A DNA stretch of 12,923 nt from Nitrospinaceae bacterium (GTDB lineage Bacteria; Nitrospinota; Nitrospinia; Nitrospinales; VA-1): positions 1 to 12,923 of the forward strand of contig JAJDBA010000190.1 in NCBI GenBank assembly GCA_029261675.1, read 5' to 3'. This document shows positions 1 through 7,654 of the stretch, piece by piece; positions within the stretch are counted from its first letter, which is position 1; each line of letters opens with the position of its first letter. The notes beneath the pieces are model-generated. The model was given only the letters and a program-made list of their open reading frames with translations, had not been told where the DNA came from and did no database searches. Both the position numbers and the translations under genes were made by a program.

Positions 1-112
1 GGGCAAACAAGATAGTCGTTCAGTCGTAGTTTCATGATCTTTTAGTCTGTCAGAGAGGTTTGGATTCTAAGTTCTTGCTGATTGAGATCGTATTCTTATA
101 ATACATTCTAGA

Positions 113-1600
113 TTATATTGAATCCCAGATGATTTTTTTGATTTTTCTTTGCACGTCTTCAAGGGGTGCAGAATTATCGATATCATGGATTGGGACCCCT
201 GGAATTTCCCATTTGTCCATTACGGATTGTCGGCATCGGATTTGTTTTTCAGGCTCGTCATCCATTTCTTCTTTTCTTTCAGCTAAGCGTTGAAGGGTTA
301 GTTCTAATGGGATGGTTAATTTGAAAACCAAATCAGGTTTGGAAATGCTGTTATAGATTTTTTTTTCGATTCTGGCAAGAAAACGTTTGAAAGGGGCGCC
401 ATTGTTGAAAAATGATGGATCAACTCTTGGACCATCCATACCCCCTAATGCTGCTGAAGGATAGCGATCACTAATTATTATTTTACCACTATCTGCGCTA
501 TAACGAGCGGCATTTGCCAGCTGTTTTTGGTCAAAGGCAACCATGATGGATCGAATTAAAAAAAGAATAGAATAGGAGGTATCTTTTTTTTTCTGGTTGT
601 TACCAGATTGCTGTTTTAGCTCTACGGAGTTTATTCTTTGACTGGGAAATAACTTTCGAAACACAGGTAAAAAAAGGCGAGGAAAAAATGTCAGCCAGGT
701 TGCAGGAGGTAGCCCCGTATGGATTCTATTCACAAAAACCATTTTCGTGAGCCAATTTTCTATCCTTGAGATATGGGTGCTTTTCCCTGATCCATCTGCG
801 CCGACAAATGCTATCAGGGTTCCACCGCGACAAAAATTGTAGGCCTGCTTTTTTGAAATAAACTTTTGATGTAGTAAATGGAAAAACTTTTTCCATGTTA
901 GTTCTTTATTTTTTATGGGAGCATTTATTGCATTTTCCGAAAAAACTTTGTGCAATTTTTTACTCAGGGAAAGCCTTGTGAAAAACTTAGGTTTGAATTG
1001 TAAAGCTTGAATATATTCATCAAATATAAGCGGAGTGATTTTTGGTAAATATTGAGGTAAAAGATTTTTGGTTTGGTTCAGTGTCTCCAAATCAGACAAC
1101 CAATTAAACTCCCTTTTGATATTTTCTTCTTCGCGGATAACGAATAAGTAGTCAGGCGCTGAACTGCACTCCAGAATCTTTCTGACCACAAACACTAACA
1201 GTTCCGATGCTTTATCTGGAACTTTTATGCCATCTAATTCGTTTGATCTGTCTAAAAGTAATCTTTCGAAAGGCAGATGATAATTTTTTATCAGCATGCC
1301 TCCAGATAAAAGTTTGAAATAAATATGCAGATGAACAATTTTCCCAGTCTCTTCATCTAGTCCGTAATAATGATAAACGGATACGGTCTCTTCCCAAGCT
1401 GGGCTGACGGCTAATTTGAAATTAAACTCTGATAAAGCACTTTCAAACTCTTTTCTTGAACTGCCGGAAACTAGAAGGTCTAGATCTCCTTCTCCCTGAA
1501 GAAATGATTTGAGGGAGTGATTGCTTTTCCAATGACAGTATTCAATCTGGCGAGAATTGAGGGTCTCAAAAAAATCTTTTATTAGGAGGAGGGTATTCAT
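113..1600 (-). CDS. Two-domain protein: nucleotidyltransferase-like N-terminus fused to thymidylate-kinase-like P-loop domain
   Basis: The 495-residue product has two recognisable halves. Residues about 15-100 contain a WKSN segment (24-27) and a GDLDLLV motif with D39 and D41, the two-aspartate pattern of nucleotidyltransferase-fold proteins. Residues about 258-495 look like thymidylate kinase: a Walker A loop GADGSGKST (267-275), a DRYPS motif (378-382) like the DR(Y/F) motif of dTMP kinases, and an Arg-rich lid-like stretch (about 438-458). The middle part (110-255) is not recognised. The domain is far larger than housekeeping dTMP kinase (about 210 residues), and its place at the end of a polysaccharide operon argues against a simple nucleotide-synthesis role. 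It more likely phosphorylates or transfers a group to a glycan-pathway or small-molecule substrate; that is inference. The ATG overlaps the preceding gene's stop (ATGA), so translation is probably coupled. No strong Shine-Dalgarno is visible. Confidence 0.8.
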   Translation of the reverse strand: MNTLLLIKDFFETLNSRQIEYCHWKSNHSLKSFLQGEGDLDLLVSGSSRKEFESALSEFNFKLAVSPAWEETVSVYHYYGLDEETGKIVHLHIYFKLLSGGMLIKNYHLPFERLLLDRSNELDGIKVPDKASELLVFVVRKILECSSAPDYLFVIREEENIKREFNWLSDLETLNQTKNLLPQYLPKITPLIFDEYIQALQFKPKFFTRLSLSKKLHKVFSENAINAPIKNKELTWKKFFHLLHQKFISKKQAYNFCRGGTLIAFVGADGSGKSTHISRIENWLTKMVFVNRIHTGLPPATWLTFFPRLFLPVFRKLFPSQRINSVELKQQSGNNQKKKDTSYSILFLIRSIMVAFDQKQLANAARYSADSGKIIISDRYPSAALGGMDGPRVDPSFFNNGAPFKRFLARIEKKIYNSISKPDLVFKLTIPLELTLQRLAERKEEMDDEPEKQIRCRQSVMDKWEIPGVPIHDIDNSAPLEDVQRKIKKIIWDSI

Positions 1601-2340
1601 CGTCTTGATAAAGATAAGTGATCCATGATTTGCTTGGTAATATCTAATGCGGCCTCTTCATTGCTTTTTGGAGAATTATTTGAATTGAAGAGTGTGATGG
1701 TTTTATTTTCCCAAGGTGTCAGGTCATGCAAGAGTTTAAATGTGTCATGGCCCAGCTTTATAAAGCGCTTTATAGCCTCGGGTGAAGTGTTGGCGATGGG
1801 TTTGTCTTGGCGGTTCAAAGTTCTTTCCAGTGCATCAGATTCGGGAGTTGTGATGTGAATGATCAGTTCAGGTGTAGGAACTAATTCGCAAAAGTTCTTT
1901 ATATTTTGGGGTGAAATATTGTTGTTGTCCCCATTTGCGAAGAGTAAGTGTGCAATATGTACGGTACCTTCGTCTATAAGAATTGGTCGTTTTTTGTTGC
2001 AAAAGTTGTTTAGAAAAATATGAAGACCCGTTTTCCGTATAATGCTACGAAGCAGTTTTGCTCTGAGGCTAAAGCTAAAATGACCATCATTTAGGATTTT
2101 ACGGCAAAAATTTATAAAACGTCTGTACTTAATAAAACTGAATATTGACCAAGGTAGCACTAAAAAGTCCAATACTATGTTTTGCAGTCTTTCATTGGAT
2201 ATGGCTTTTGCAATTGAGCCACCTAAAAATACTTCAAGAGGTTTTTTAGCATCAATACCTGAAGAATGCATGTGTCTATAGACTGCTTCACGCAGAGTAG
2301 ATTTTCCAGTTCCGCTGCAGCCAACCCATTCAATAATCAA
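1597..2340 (-). CDS. Small P-loop kinase-like ATP-binding protein
   Basis: This 247-residue soluble protein opens directly with a P-loop, GCSGTGKST at residues 7-15. It has an acidic pair D123-E124 after a hydrophobic strand (PILIDE), suitable as a Walker B or catalytic site, and an Arg-containing lid-like helix (R173, R177) after the strand LIIHIT. This order of motifs matches the nucleoside/nucleotide kinase (AAA_33/thymidylate-kinase-like) fold, but I cannot name the substrate. The start is TTG (CAA at 2338-2340). It is forced by the sequence, because the next Met is residue 24, beyond the Walker A loop. The gene overlaps the ligase gene upstream by 11 bp and the kinase-fusion gene downstream by 4 bp, so the three are tightly coupled. 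Two P-loop phosphotransferase-like genes side by side suggest a shared modification step, perhaps on one glycan precursor. Confidence 0.72.
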   Translation of the reverse strand: MIIEWVGCSGTGKSTLREAVYRHMHSSGIDAKKPLEVFLGGSIAKAISNERLQNIVLDFLVLPWSIFSFIKYRRFINFCRKILNDGHFSFSLRAKLLRSIIRKTGLHIFLNNFCNKKRPILIDEGTVHIAHLLFANGDNNNISPQNIKNFCELVPTPELIIHITTPESDALERTLNRQDKPIANTSPEAIKRFIKLGHDTFKLLHDLTPWENKTITLFNSNNSPKSNEEAALDITKQIMDHLSLSRR

Positions 2341-3628
2341 AAGCGTTCTTTCTTTTATTAGACTTTCCGGTTAAAAGGTTCTGGCGTATGCGAATTGCCA
2401 GCGCAAAGAAAAACCATAACATTGTATTGCTGGAAAATTTGAATACTGTAAGGGCAGAAAAACAGGCAACAACTCCCCATCCAACAGTTTTTATTAAATT
2501 TTGCCTTTGAAAGGGATCTTGGTTTTGCTGTTTCGTTAGCTTAATAATGAAAACCCAAATATGAACCATCCAGATGGCTAACAAAATTGCTGCTGGCAAG
2601 CCAGCGTTAAAAGCCAAATCAAGAAACAGGTTGTGTGGATATTTTGCTGCGGTGACTCCGCTACCTCCCCCGATATCCAAGTTGAAAGCTCCGAAACCAC
2701 TCCCAAAAAATAGGCTTGGAAGATCATCGAGAATCTGATCCTTCGCATATAATAGCATTTGAATTCGGGCATCAAAGGCGTGTGCACTTTGAAACCCAAA
2801 AAAGATGCGGTTGATGGCTTCAAGTCCGCCGCCCAATTGGCGGACAGTGAAATAAAGTACAGTGATAGGAACTAAAATAATGAAAACAAACTGTTTGCAA
2901 AAACTTATTGCGTTCATTTTGTTTCCTCCTTCTTTAAATCCCATAAACAATAGCATTCCCAATAATCCAAACTCCAGAACGACACCTCCTTTGGTGCCAG
3001 TAAGAAAATTTCCAAAAGTCAAAAGAAGAAGGAGAGGGATATCTCGCGATATTTTTAGGCGAAGTAAACGATTTGGTTTAAGAAGGTTAACCATTGGCCC
3101 TGCCCAGGCGGCGGCCACGATTTGATAGCTTACGGTATTAAAAGTTGCACCTGTGCCTCCAATTGCTCCTATGCGCCATGCGCCATCTGGATTTAGTATG
3201 ACAAAAATACCCCAGTATAAGCTTATGGTTAAGCTTGAATAAATCAAGGCTTTAAAAAACCAGTCAATATCTTTATCTGATTGGAATGTGAAATAAATCA
3301 GTATGACTACGGATATGCTCAAGACATACTCAAAGTAAAGTCCGAGCGAGGAACCTTCTGAAGTTAAATTGTCCAGAAAAGCAAAAGAAAAAGTTATTAA
3401 AAATATGACACCGAAGAGATAAAAAAAGATGAACGGTAAAGTTGCATTTTTTTTCCACAGGGCAGGTAAGGTGAATAAAAATAATCCAAGTACCAACACA
3501 TAGGTGCCGATAGAAGCTCCAAGATTATTGCTTAATATGCCTTCAAGAGGTACACCCCTTAAAATAAAGTAGAAGAAGACAAGCGCTCCCTTGATTTTAG
3601 AAAGACTTATGCTGTTTGTAGAACTCAC
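2330..3628 (-). CDS. O-antigen ligase / polymerase family membrane protein (WaaL/Wzy type)
   Basis: The 432-residue protein is made largely of hydrophobic segments (about 10-12 predicted by eye) with one long non-membrane loop, about residues 262-330, before a PHNLFLDL motif at 331-338 (H332). A large periplasmic loop followed by a conserved His/Asn motif, with the upstream arginine in DARIQML (R288) and FGSGFG (308-313), is the signature of the Wzy_C family. That family contains both O-antigen ligases (WaaL), which join glycan to lipid A core, and Wzy polymerases, which extend lipid-linked repeat units. Sequence alone does not separate the two; the neighbouring flippase fits either. The start is GTG (CAC at 3626-3628), with a weak GA-rich stretch upstream; an in-frame TAG shortly before it leaves no earlier start. 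It lies 42 bp downstream of the flippase and its end overlaps the next gene by 11 bp. Confidence 0.87.
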   Translation of the reverse strand: MSSTNSISLSKIKGALVFFYFILRGVPLEGILSNNLGASIGTYVLVLGLFLFTLPALWKKNATLPFIFFYLFGVIFLITFSFAFLDNLTSEGSSLGLYFEYVLSISVVILIYFTFQSDKDIDWFFKALIYSSLTISLYWGIFVILNPDGAWRIGAIGGTGATFNTVSYQIVAAAWAGPMVNLLKPNRLLRLKISRDIPLLLLLTFGNFLTGTKGGVVLEFGLLGMLLFMGFKEGGNKMNAISFCKQFVFIILVPITVLYFTVRQLGGGLEAINRIFFGFQSAHAFDARIQMLLYAKDQILDDLPSLFFGSGFGAFNLDIGGGSGVTAAKYPHNLFLDLAFNAGLPAAILLAIWMVHIWVFIIKLTKQQNQDPFQRQNLIKTVGWGVVACFSALTVFKFSSNTMLWFFFALAIRIRQNLLTGKSNKRKNAFDY

Positions 3629-3670
3629 TCTATACTCTCTCTAATTCTATCTTTATGAAGATTCCCATTT

Positions 3671-4936
3671 TTAAAAAATGCGGGCAGCCTTACAAATGAT
3701 CCCGAGGTAGACCAGGTTCGCTATCGCACGAGTAATTGAAAAAACAGTTAATGCTAGAGTTTCGTCAAAACTCAATATACCGACTATTAAAATAGAACCT
3801 ATTGTTGTTAAGGCCAGGATTGTTTGGGCAATCAACAGAAGATCCTGTCTTTCTTTTATTAATAGAACGGTTGATAATGCCGAGACGAAGAATTGGGAAA
3901 ACATTGCAGGGACAAGAATTTTTGCGAACTGCCCTGAGGAACCCCAATTGTCTCCGAAAAAAAATTCGAAAAGAGCCGGGCCAAATAAATAGATAATAGT
4001 TCCTATTAGCGAGGATACAAAAAATTGACGAACAAGAATGACACGAACCAAGCCCTTGATACTCAAACCATTTTTTATATTTTCAGACATTTTTTGATAG
4101 AGGACTTTGGAAATAGAATGGCCGATCAACATAATGGGGGCAGAAAGGACTGTGTTGGCAAGTGCATACTTTCCTACCATGTCTGGTGAAAAATATACTG
4201 CGAAAAGTAAAGGGGTGCCATAAGAAGAAATTCCATCGAGGATGCCGCCCCACGATGTAAATAGAGGAAACTTTTTATACCGAATTATACTATTTAGTAG
4301 AGGCTGTGTGGGGCAGAAGAATAGTGGTTTGTTTTTTAAATTTTTGTTTCCATATATTAACGTGCTCAATCCAAGTACATAGCCTAGTATATGGCCAAAA
4401 ACTAGGCCAAGTAAGGTCGAACCTGAAATGAAACCTGCAATGCCTTGAGTTATTACCATCCCTCCTACTTGGGATACTCTCGATAGGCTCATCAAAATGT
4501 AATTTTTTGCTCGGTTCGACCATTCTGTGTAGACCTGAGTGATGCCACCCAGAACAATAGCCGCTGCAACTATAGCAAGGAGCCAATTATTGTCTGTAAC
4601 TCCTGGAAGATCAAAAAAGGAAGGTTGGGTGAAAAATAAAAACAAAAATAAAATTATACCAAAAGAAATTGAAATTCTTAAGCATAAGCGCACTACTTCC
4701 AATGCGTCATGGTCTTCTTTCGGGAGCATAATTGCCAGAGAATATCGAAAGTGAACCAAGGGAGTGAGGAAATTGAAAAAGGCAATATATTGGGCATAAT
4801 ACCCATAGTCAGAAGGGGTGTAGAGACGCGTCAACAATGGAATTACGATCAACCCAATTCCCTGGGCCAAAGCGGTACCTCCCATAAGGGTTAAAACATT
4901 AAATGAAAAGCTTCTTTTATTTAAAGATTCATCCAA
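3671..4936 (-). CDS. Wzx-type polysaccharide flippase (oligosaccharide exporter, MOP superfamily)
   Basis: The 421-residue protein is strongly hydrophobic with about a dozen membrane segments. It begins with the pattern typical of Wzx/RfbX proteins: a short basic N-terminus, a first helix around residues 13-35, then LLTRLYTPSDYG (34-45), RYSLAIMLPKEDHDAL (64-79) and a cytoplasmic loop before the next pair of helices. Such proteins move undecaprenyl-diphosphate-linked repeat units from the cytoplasmic to the periplasmic side of the inner membrane. The adjacent WaaL/Wzy-type gene and glycosyltransferase give the expected partners. The start is TTG (CAA at 4934-4936); AGGA lies 9 bases upstream, and no ATG occurs in frame before Met18, which is already inside the first helix. 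It sits 78 bp after the glycosyltransferase stop. Confidence 0.9.
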   Translation of the reverse strand: MDESLNKRSFSFNVLTLMGGTALAQGIGLIVIPLLTRLYTPSDYGYYAQYIAFFNFLTPLVHFRYSLAIMLPKEDHDALEVVRLCLRISISFGIILFLFLFFTQPSFFDLPGVTDNNWLLAIVAAAIVLGGITQVYTEWSNRAKNYILMSLSRVSQVGGMVITQGIAGFISGSTLLGLVFGHILGYVLGLSTLIYGNKNLKNKPLFFCPTQPLLNSIIRYKKFPLFTSWGGILDGISSYGTPLLFAVYFSPDMVGKYALANTVLSAPIMLIGHSISKVLYQKMSENIKNGLSIKGLVRVILVRQFFVSSLIGTIIYLFGPALFEFFFGDNWGSSGQFAKILVPAMFSQFFVSALSTVLLIKERQDLLLIAQTILALTTIGSILIVGILSFDETLALTVFSITRAIANLVYLGIICKAARIF

Positions 4937-4945
4937 TTCAAAAAA

Positions 4946-4949
4946 TCCT
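4946..4949 (-). promoter_or_regulatory. Shine-Dalgarno AGGA supporting the TTG start of the flippase
   Basis: AGGA on the minus strand (TCCT on plus) is followed by nine bases and then TTG at 4936. It is the only purine-rich match near the 5' end of this frame, so it supports an unusual TTG start over the internal Met18 codon. The spacing is at the long end of the usual range. Confidence 0.5.
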
Positions 4950-5014
4950 AATTATTTATTTTGTAAGTAGTTTCTAAGTTGTTGTTGGTGAGCCATTGCA
5001 TTAGCACATTTTGT

Positions 5015-6193
5015 TTATACCGGTTTTGGTCCGATGCTAAGAGAAATGAATTTTTCTACAACCGAATCGTAACTATATTCTTCTTTAATAAATTTTTGTC
5101 CCCGCCCTTGCAAAAGAAAATCTTTTTTATTGGCTTCCAAGGCCATGGTTTCAGCCCATAATTCTATATTATCCAATGCAATCATTTTCCCCAGTTTCGA
5201 TTTTTCCAAAAACTGGTGATCTGAGAATTCAGAAGCAAGGATGGGTTTGTCGCAAGCCAGATATTCCCAGAGCTTCAATGCAGAAGACCCTTTCAGTTCC
5301 AGAGATTCTTTTTTGATTGGAATAAGCATCATGTTACAGGCGTTAATAGCTGAACGCACTTCTTCATGAGGAATATTCCCAGCCCAGGTTATATGGTTTG
5401 CTACGCCCAGGCTTTCTGCTAAGGATTTGAGAGTGGGTAGATATTCCCCATCTCCCACTATAAAGATGAAGGGAACTTGTGCTCCATTTTTTTTTAGAAG
5501 TCCTAGTGCTTGTATGAGGGTGTCCAAGCCTTGAGCTTCGAAAATAGATCCTACGAACCCGAACAAAAATTCGTTTTCCGGCAAACCCCATTTCCTTCTA
5601 TCCGGTGGCTCAGGGAAAAATAGTGTTGTGTCGGTAGCATTGGGGATAACCACGACTTTTTCTGGATTCAGCTTATAGGTTTCTAACACCCAATCTTTGA
5701 TTTTTTCAGTGACAGTTACAATTGAAGATGATTTTTCATAAAAGAGGCCCAGCACCCATTTGATACATTGATAAACAACTACTCCAGGATTTTTATTAAA
5801 GAAAGAAAGGTTAGGTAAAACAGGCCCGGTTCGCATCGTTAAGCGGGCATTAAAAATGAAAGAAAGAATCAGTGGCGCAATCATGGCGGGATGATAACGA
5901 ACAAATATATATAAGTTGTTTTTTCTTCGACCCCATAAATAGTTGCCTAAACTGAAAAATAGTCGGAATTGGTGAAGAATAAAACCAGCATAATTTTTCC
6001 TTAGTGGAGTAAGAATTAATTTTTCATCCTTGGATTGTTCCCCATCAATGGAGGCAGAGAATATTTTGATTTCAAAATTCTCGTCAGTGCTTTTTCTTTT
6101 TAAAAGGCTTGCAATAACACCTTGTTCAAATTTATTTTGGCCAGCAGTGCCAGTGCGAGGGATTTGGCTAACATAGATGAAGCAATTATTCAT
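5015..6193 (-). CDS. GT4-type (GT-B fold) glycosyltransferase
   Basis: The 392-residue protein shows the two halves of a GT-B glycosyltransferase. The N-terminal acceptor domain (1-180) includes a YHPAMIAPL segment (100-108). The C-terminal donor domain begins near VVIPNATD (181-188), then FGFVGSIFEAQGLDTLIQAL (211-230), the FIVGDGEYL turn (244-252), and SALKLWEYLACDKPILAS (304-321), the region that binds the nucleotide-sugar in family 4. In the common E-x7-E motif the second Glu is E310, but the first position (302) is Gly. That variation also occurs in the GT4 subgroup where KL(F/W)EY is conserved. It should add one sugar to a lipid-linked repeat unit at the cytoplasmic membrane face; donor and acceptor cannot be read from sequence. 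It starts with ATG, with no good Shine-Dalgarno, about 60 nt downstream of a predicted promoter, and heads a five-gene run. Confidence 0.9.
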   Translation of the reverse strand: MNNCFIYVSQIPRTGTAGQNKFEQGVIASLLKRKSTDENFEIKIFSASIDGEQSKDEKLILTPLRKNYAGFILHQFRLFFSLGNYLWGRRKNNLYIFVRYHPAMIAPLILSFIFNARLTMRTGPVLPNLSFFNKNPGVVVYQCIKWVLGLFYEKSSSIVTVTEKIKDWVLETYKLNPEKVVVIPNATDTTLFFPEPPDRRKWGLPENEFLFGFVGSIFEAQGLDTLIQALGLLKKNGAQVPFIFIVGDGEYLPTLKSLAESLGVANHITWAGNIPHEEVRSAINACNMMLIPIKKESLELKGSSALKLWEYLACDKPILASEFSDHQFLEKSKLGKMIALDNIELWAETMALEANKKDFLLQGRGQKFIKEEYSYDSVVEKFISLSIGPKPV

Positions 6194-6259
6194 GGAGATT
6201 CGATGAGAAAAAGATCAAAAACTTTGTTGCCGGAGGTGAAACTAGTTCTGCTGATAAAA

Positions 6260-6288
6260 ATTGTAGCATGGGATGAAAGAAGTCCCAA
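6260..6288 (-). promoter_or_regulatory. Predicted sigma70 promoter with extended -10 for the glycosyltransferase operon
   Basis: On the minus strand TTGGGA (6288-6283) is separated by exactly 17 bases from TACAAT (6265-6260), which is preceded by TG one base upstream (an extended -10). The -10 matches 5 of 6 consensus bases and the -35 matches 4 of 6. It lies inside the only long gap of the minus-strand cluster, about 65 bp before the glycosyltransferase ATG, so the five downstream genes can probably be transcribed independently of the asnB and MBL genes. Confidence 0.55.
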
Positions 6289-6302
6289 CTTAAGCTGTAT
6301 GG

Positions 6303-6336
6303 CTTTCAAAATTAGCCGGTTAGATTTCTTTGAAAG
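6303..6336. repeat. Inverted repeat (8-bp arms) upstream of the internal promoter
   Basis: CTTTCAAA (6303-6310) pairs perfectly with TTTGAAAG (6329-6336) across an 18-base loop. The right arm also overlaps a shorter palindrome TTCTTT-G-AAAGAA (6326-6338). It lies just downstream of the MBL-fold gene's stop and upstream of the predicted promoter. No U-tract follows on either strand, so it is a poor intrinsic terminator; it could be an operator or a chance A+T-rich repeat. Confidence 0.35.
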
Positions 6337-6376
6337 AAGGCTGCCATGGAATTGACATCAAGAGGGTAAAATATTT

Positions 6377-7654
6377 CTAGGGTGTGGGCAACGCACCTTT
6401 AATTTTTCTTATTATTTTGCTTAAGACCCTCTTGAATGTGGAATTTTTATGATTTAATGCGCCTCCTACAGATGAATAGTAATTAAACAGAATTTCGTCT
6501 TTATCGCTGTTGGATTGATACCTTCCATTGATTTTGGTTGTTGCAAATCCCCAATTGAATTTCAGACAATAATCGAGTGCCTCTGAGGTCATCAGTAAAT
6601 TCACCTTTTCTTTTTTGATTTTTATCTCTTGCAAACCAAATAATGTAGAAAACTTTATGATTTTATTTGTATCTGTTAAATGAACTATTATTGGGTAATT
6701 CGAAATAAGTAAGAATGCTAATAAATCTTCTTTTTTTAATCGTTTGATATAGATATCTGAGCTTTCTTTTATTTCTTCAATGTTGATAGATTGGGTTTTG
6801 GTGACATTTTTAGGCTTGATAGTTTTTAAATCGTTTAAATATTTTTGTATGCTGTCTTCATTGTTGTGTGGTTGGTTACTTGAAAAGATATCTCCCGGAT
6901 ATAAAATGACAGGAGTTACGCCATTACCGATCAAAAAATTTTCAACCTTATCTATCGTGTACATTTCGTCATTCATGTAAAAATTTTCTTCATGAGAAAA
7001 CCAAACAAAACTTGCTATAGGAACAACATATTTAGGGTTAAAAGTTTCAATTTGATTTTTAATTTGATATTGCTTATCGGCAAGAGCTTTTTTTCTTTTT
7101 TCAGGCTGGTCTTTATTGCCATGTTTGGAAGCATAAGAAAACTGAGTTAGCAAAACATCTATTTCGCCAGTGGCTTTTAATATTTCATCCGCTTCTTTCT
7201 TAGTGTTTATAACGCAGTCATTGGTGTTTAAATAGGTGTGTTCATTGGTTTTTATGTAAAGCCATGAATCGGAGCCAGTGGGTGTATTTATGATTTTAAA
7301 GTTTGGGCTTAATTCAAACTCTTTATTCGGTGTTAATTCGATTACTTCTTTGAATTCTAATTTTTTGCAAAACTCAATGACCTTTTTGTCCTTGGTCTTG
7401 TGATAAAAAACAGTAATATTTTTTCTGAACTCTAAAGAGATGGAGGTAATATTTGGCGGGAAAAAATGATCTGGATGCTCATGTGAAAACCAGATATGCG
7501 TGATATTTTCGAAGTCCGGGTAGTTAAATTGCCCTTTGCTAATATGGGACCAGCCATTATGGAAGACTTTTCCTTCAATCCAAGGATCAGTAATCAGATG
7601 GATGTCATCCTGCGAAAAAATTATGGATGCATGATTTACAAATGTTAATTTCAT
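6377..7654 (-). CDS. Metallo-beta-lactamase-fold protein resembling the CMP-Neu5Ac hydroxylase (CMAH) metal domain
   Basis: The 425-residue protein begins with the MBL strand ending in NHAS (7-10), then LITDPWIEG (20-28), the metal-binding motif HEHPDH (58-63) and TYLNTNDC (140-147) with D146 as a further likely ligand; H221 in WFSHEENF is another candidate. The DPW...G...GW spacing, the LNT.DC segment and the FNPKYVVPIASFVWFSH block resemble the MBL-like part of CMAH and related bacterial sugar-hydroxylase-like proteins. Residues about 300-405 form a separate C-terminal domain that may match the sterol-carrier-like tail of that family. No Rieske C-x-H...C-x2-H motif is present, so it cannot be a self-contained Rieske oxygenase. 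The tail (407-420) is basic. Its ATG overlaps the asnB stop (ATGA), implying coupled expression and a shared task, perhaps modification of a glycan substituent. A plain hydrolase is equally possible. Confidence 0.82.
   Translation of the reverse strand: MKLTFVNHASIIFSQDDIHLITDPWIEGKVFHNGWSHISKGQFNYPDFENITHIWFSHEHPDHFFPPNITSISLEFRKNITVFYHKTKDKKVIEFCKKLEFKEVIELTPNKEFELSPNFKIINTPTGSDSWLYIKTNEHTYLNTNDCVINTKKEADEILKATGEIDVLLTQFSYASKHGNKDQPEKRKKALADKQYQIKNQIETFNPKYVVPIASFVWFSHEENFYMNDEMYTIDKVENFLIGNGVTPVILYPGDIFSSNQPHNNEDSIQKYLNDLKTIKPKNVTKTQSINIEEIKESSDIYIKRLKKEDLLAFLLISNYPIIVHLTDTNKIIKFSTLFGLQEIKIKKEKVNLLMTSEALDYCLKFNWGFATTKINGRYQSNSDKDEILFNYYSSVGGALNHKNSTFKRVLSKIIRKIKGALPTP

Noticed and set aside
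75..102. Plus-strand TATAAT (97-102) with TTGCTG 16 bp upstream as a promoter.
   Set aside because: The -35 matches only 3 of 6 bases and it would drive transcription into the 3' end of a minus-strand gene. A+T-rich DNA gives many such hexamers.
113..1600. Annotation as the housekeeping thymidylate kinase (tmk).
   Set aside because: The protein is more than twice the usual length, has an additional nucleotidyltransferase-like domain and sits in a polysaccharide operon; only the P-loop, DRY and lid features are shared.
3666..3680. Palindrome CATTTTT-A-AAAAATG at the end of the flippase gene as a possible terminator.
   Set aside because: The stem is almost all A-T, it overlaps the stop codon, no U-run follows, and the next gene begins only 42 bp later with the same orientation, so a terminator is unlikely.
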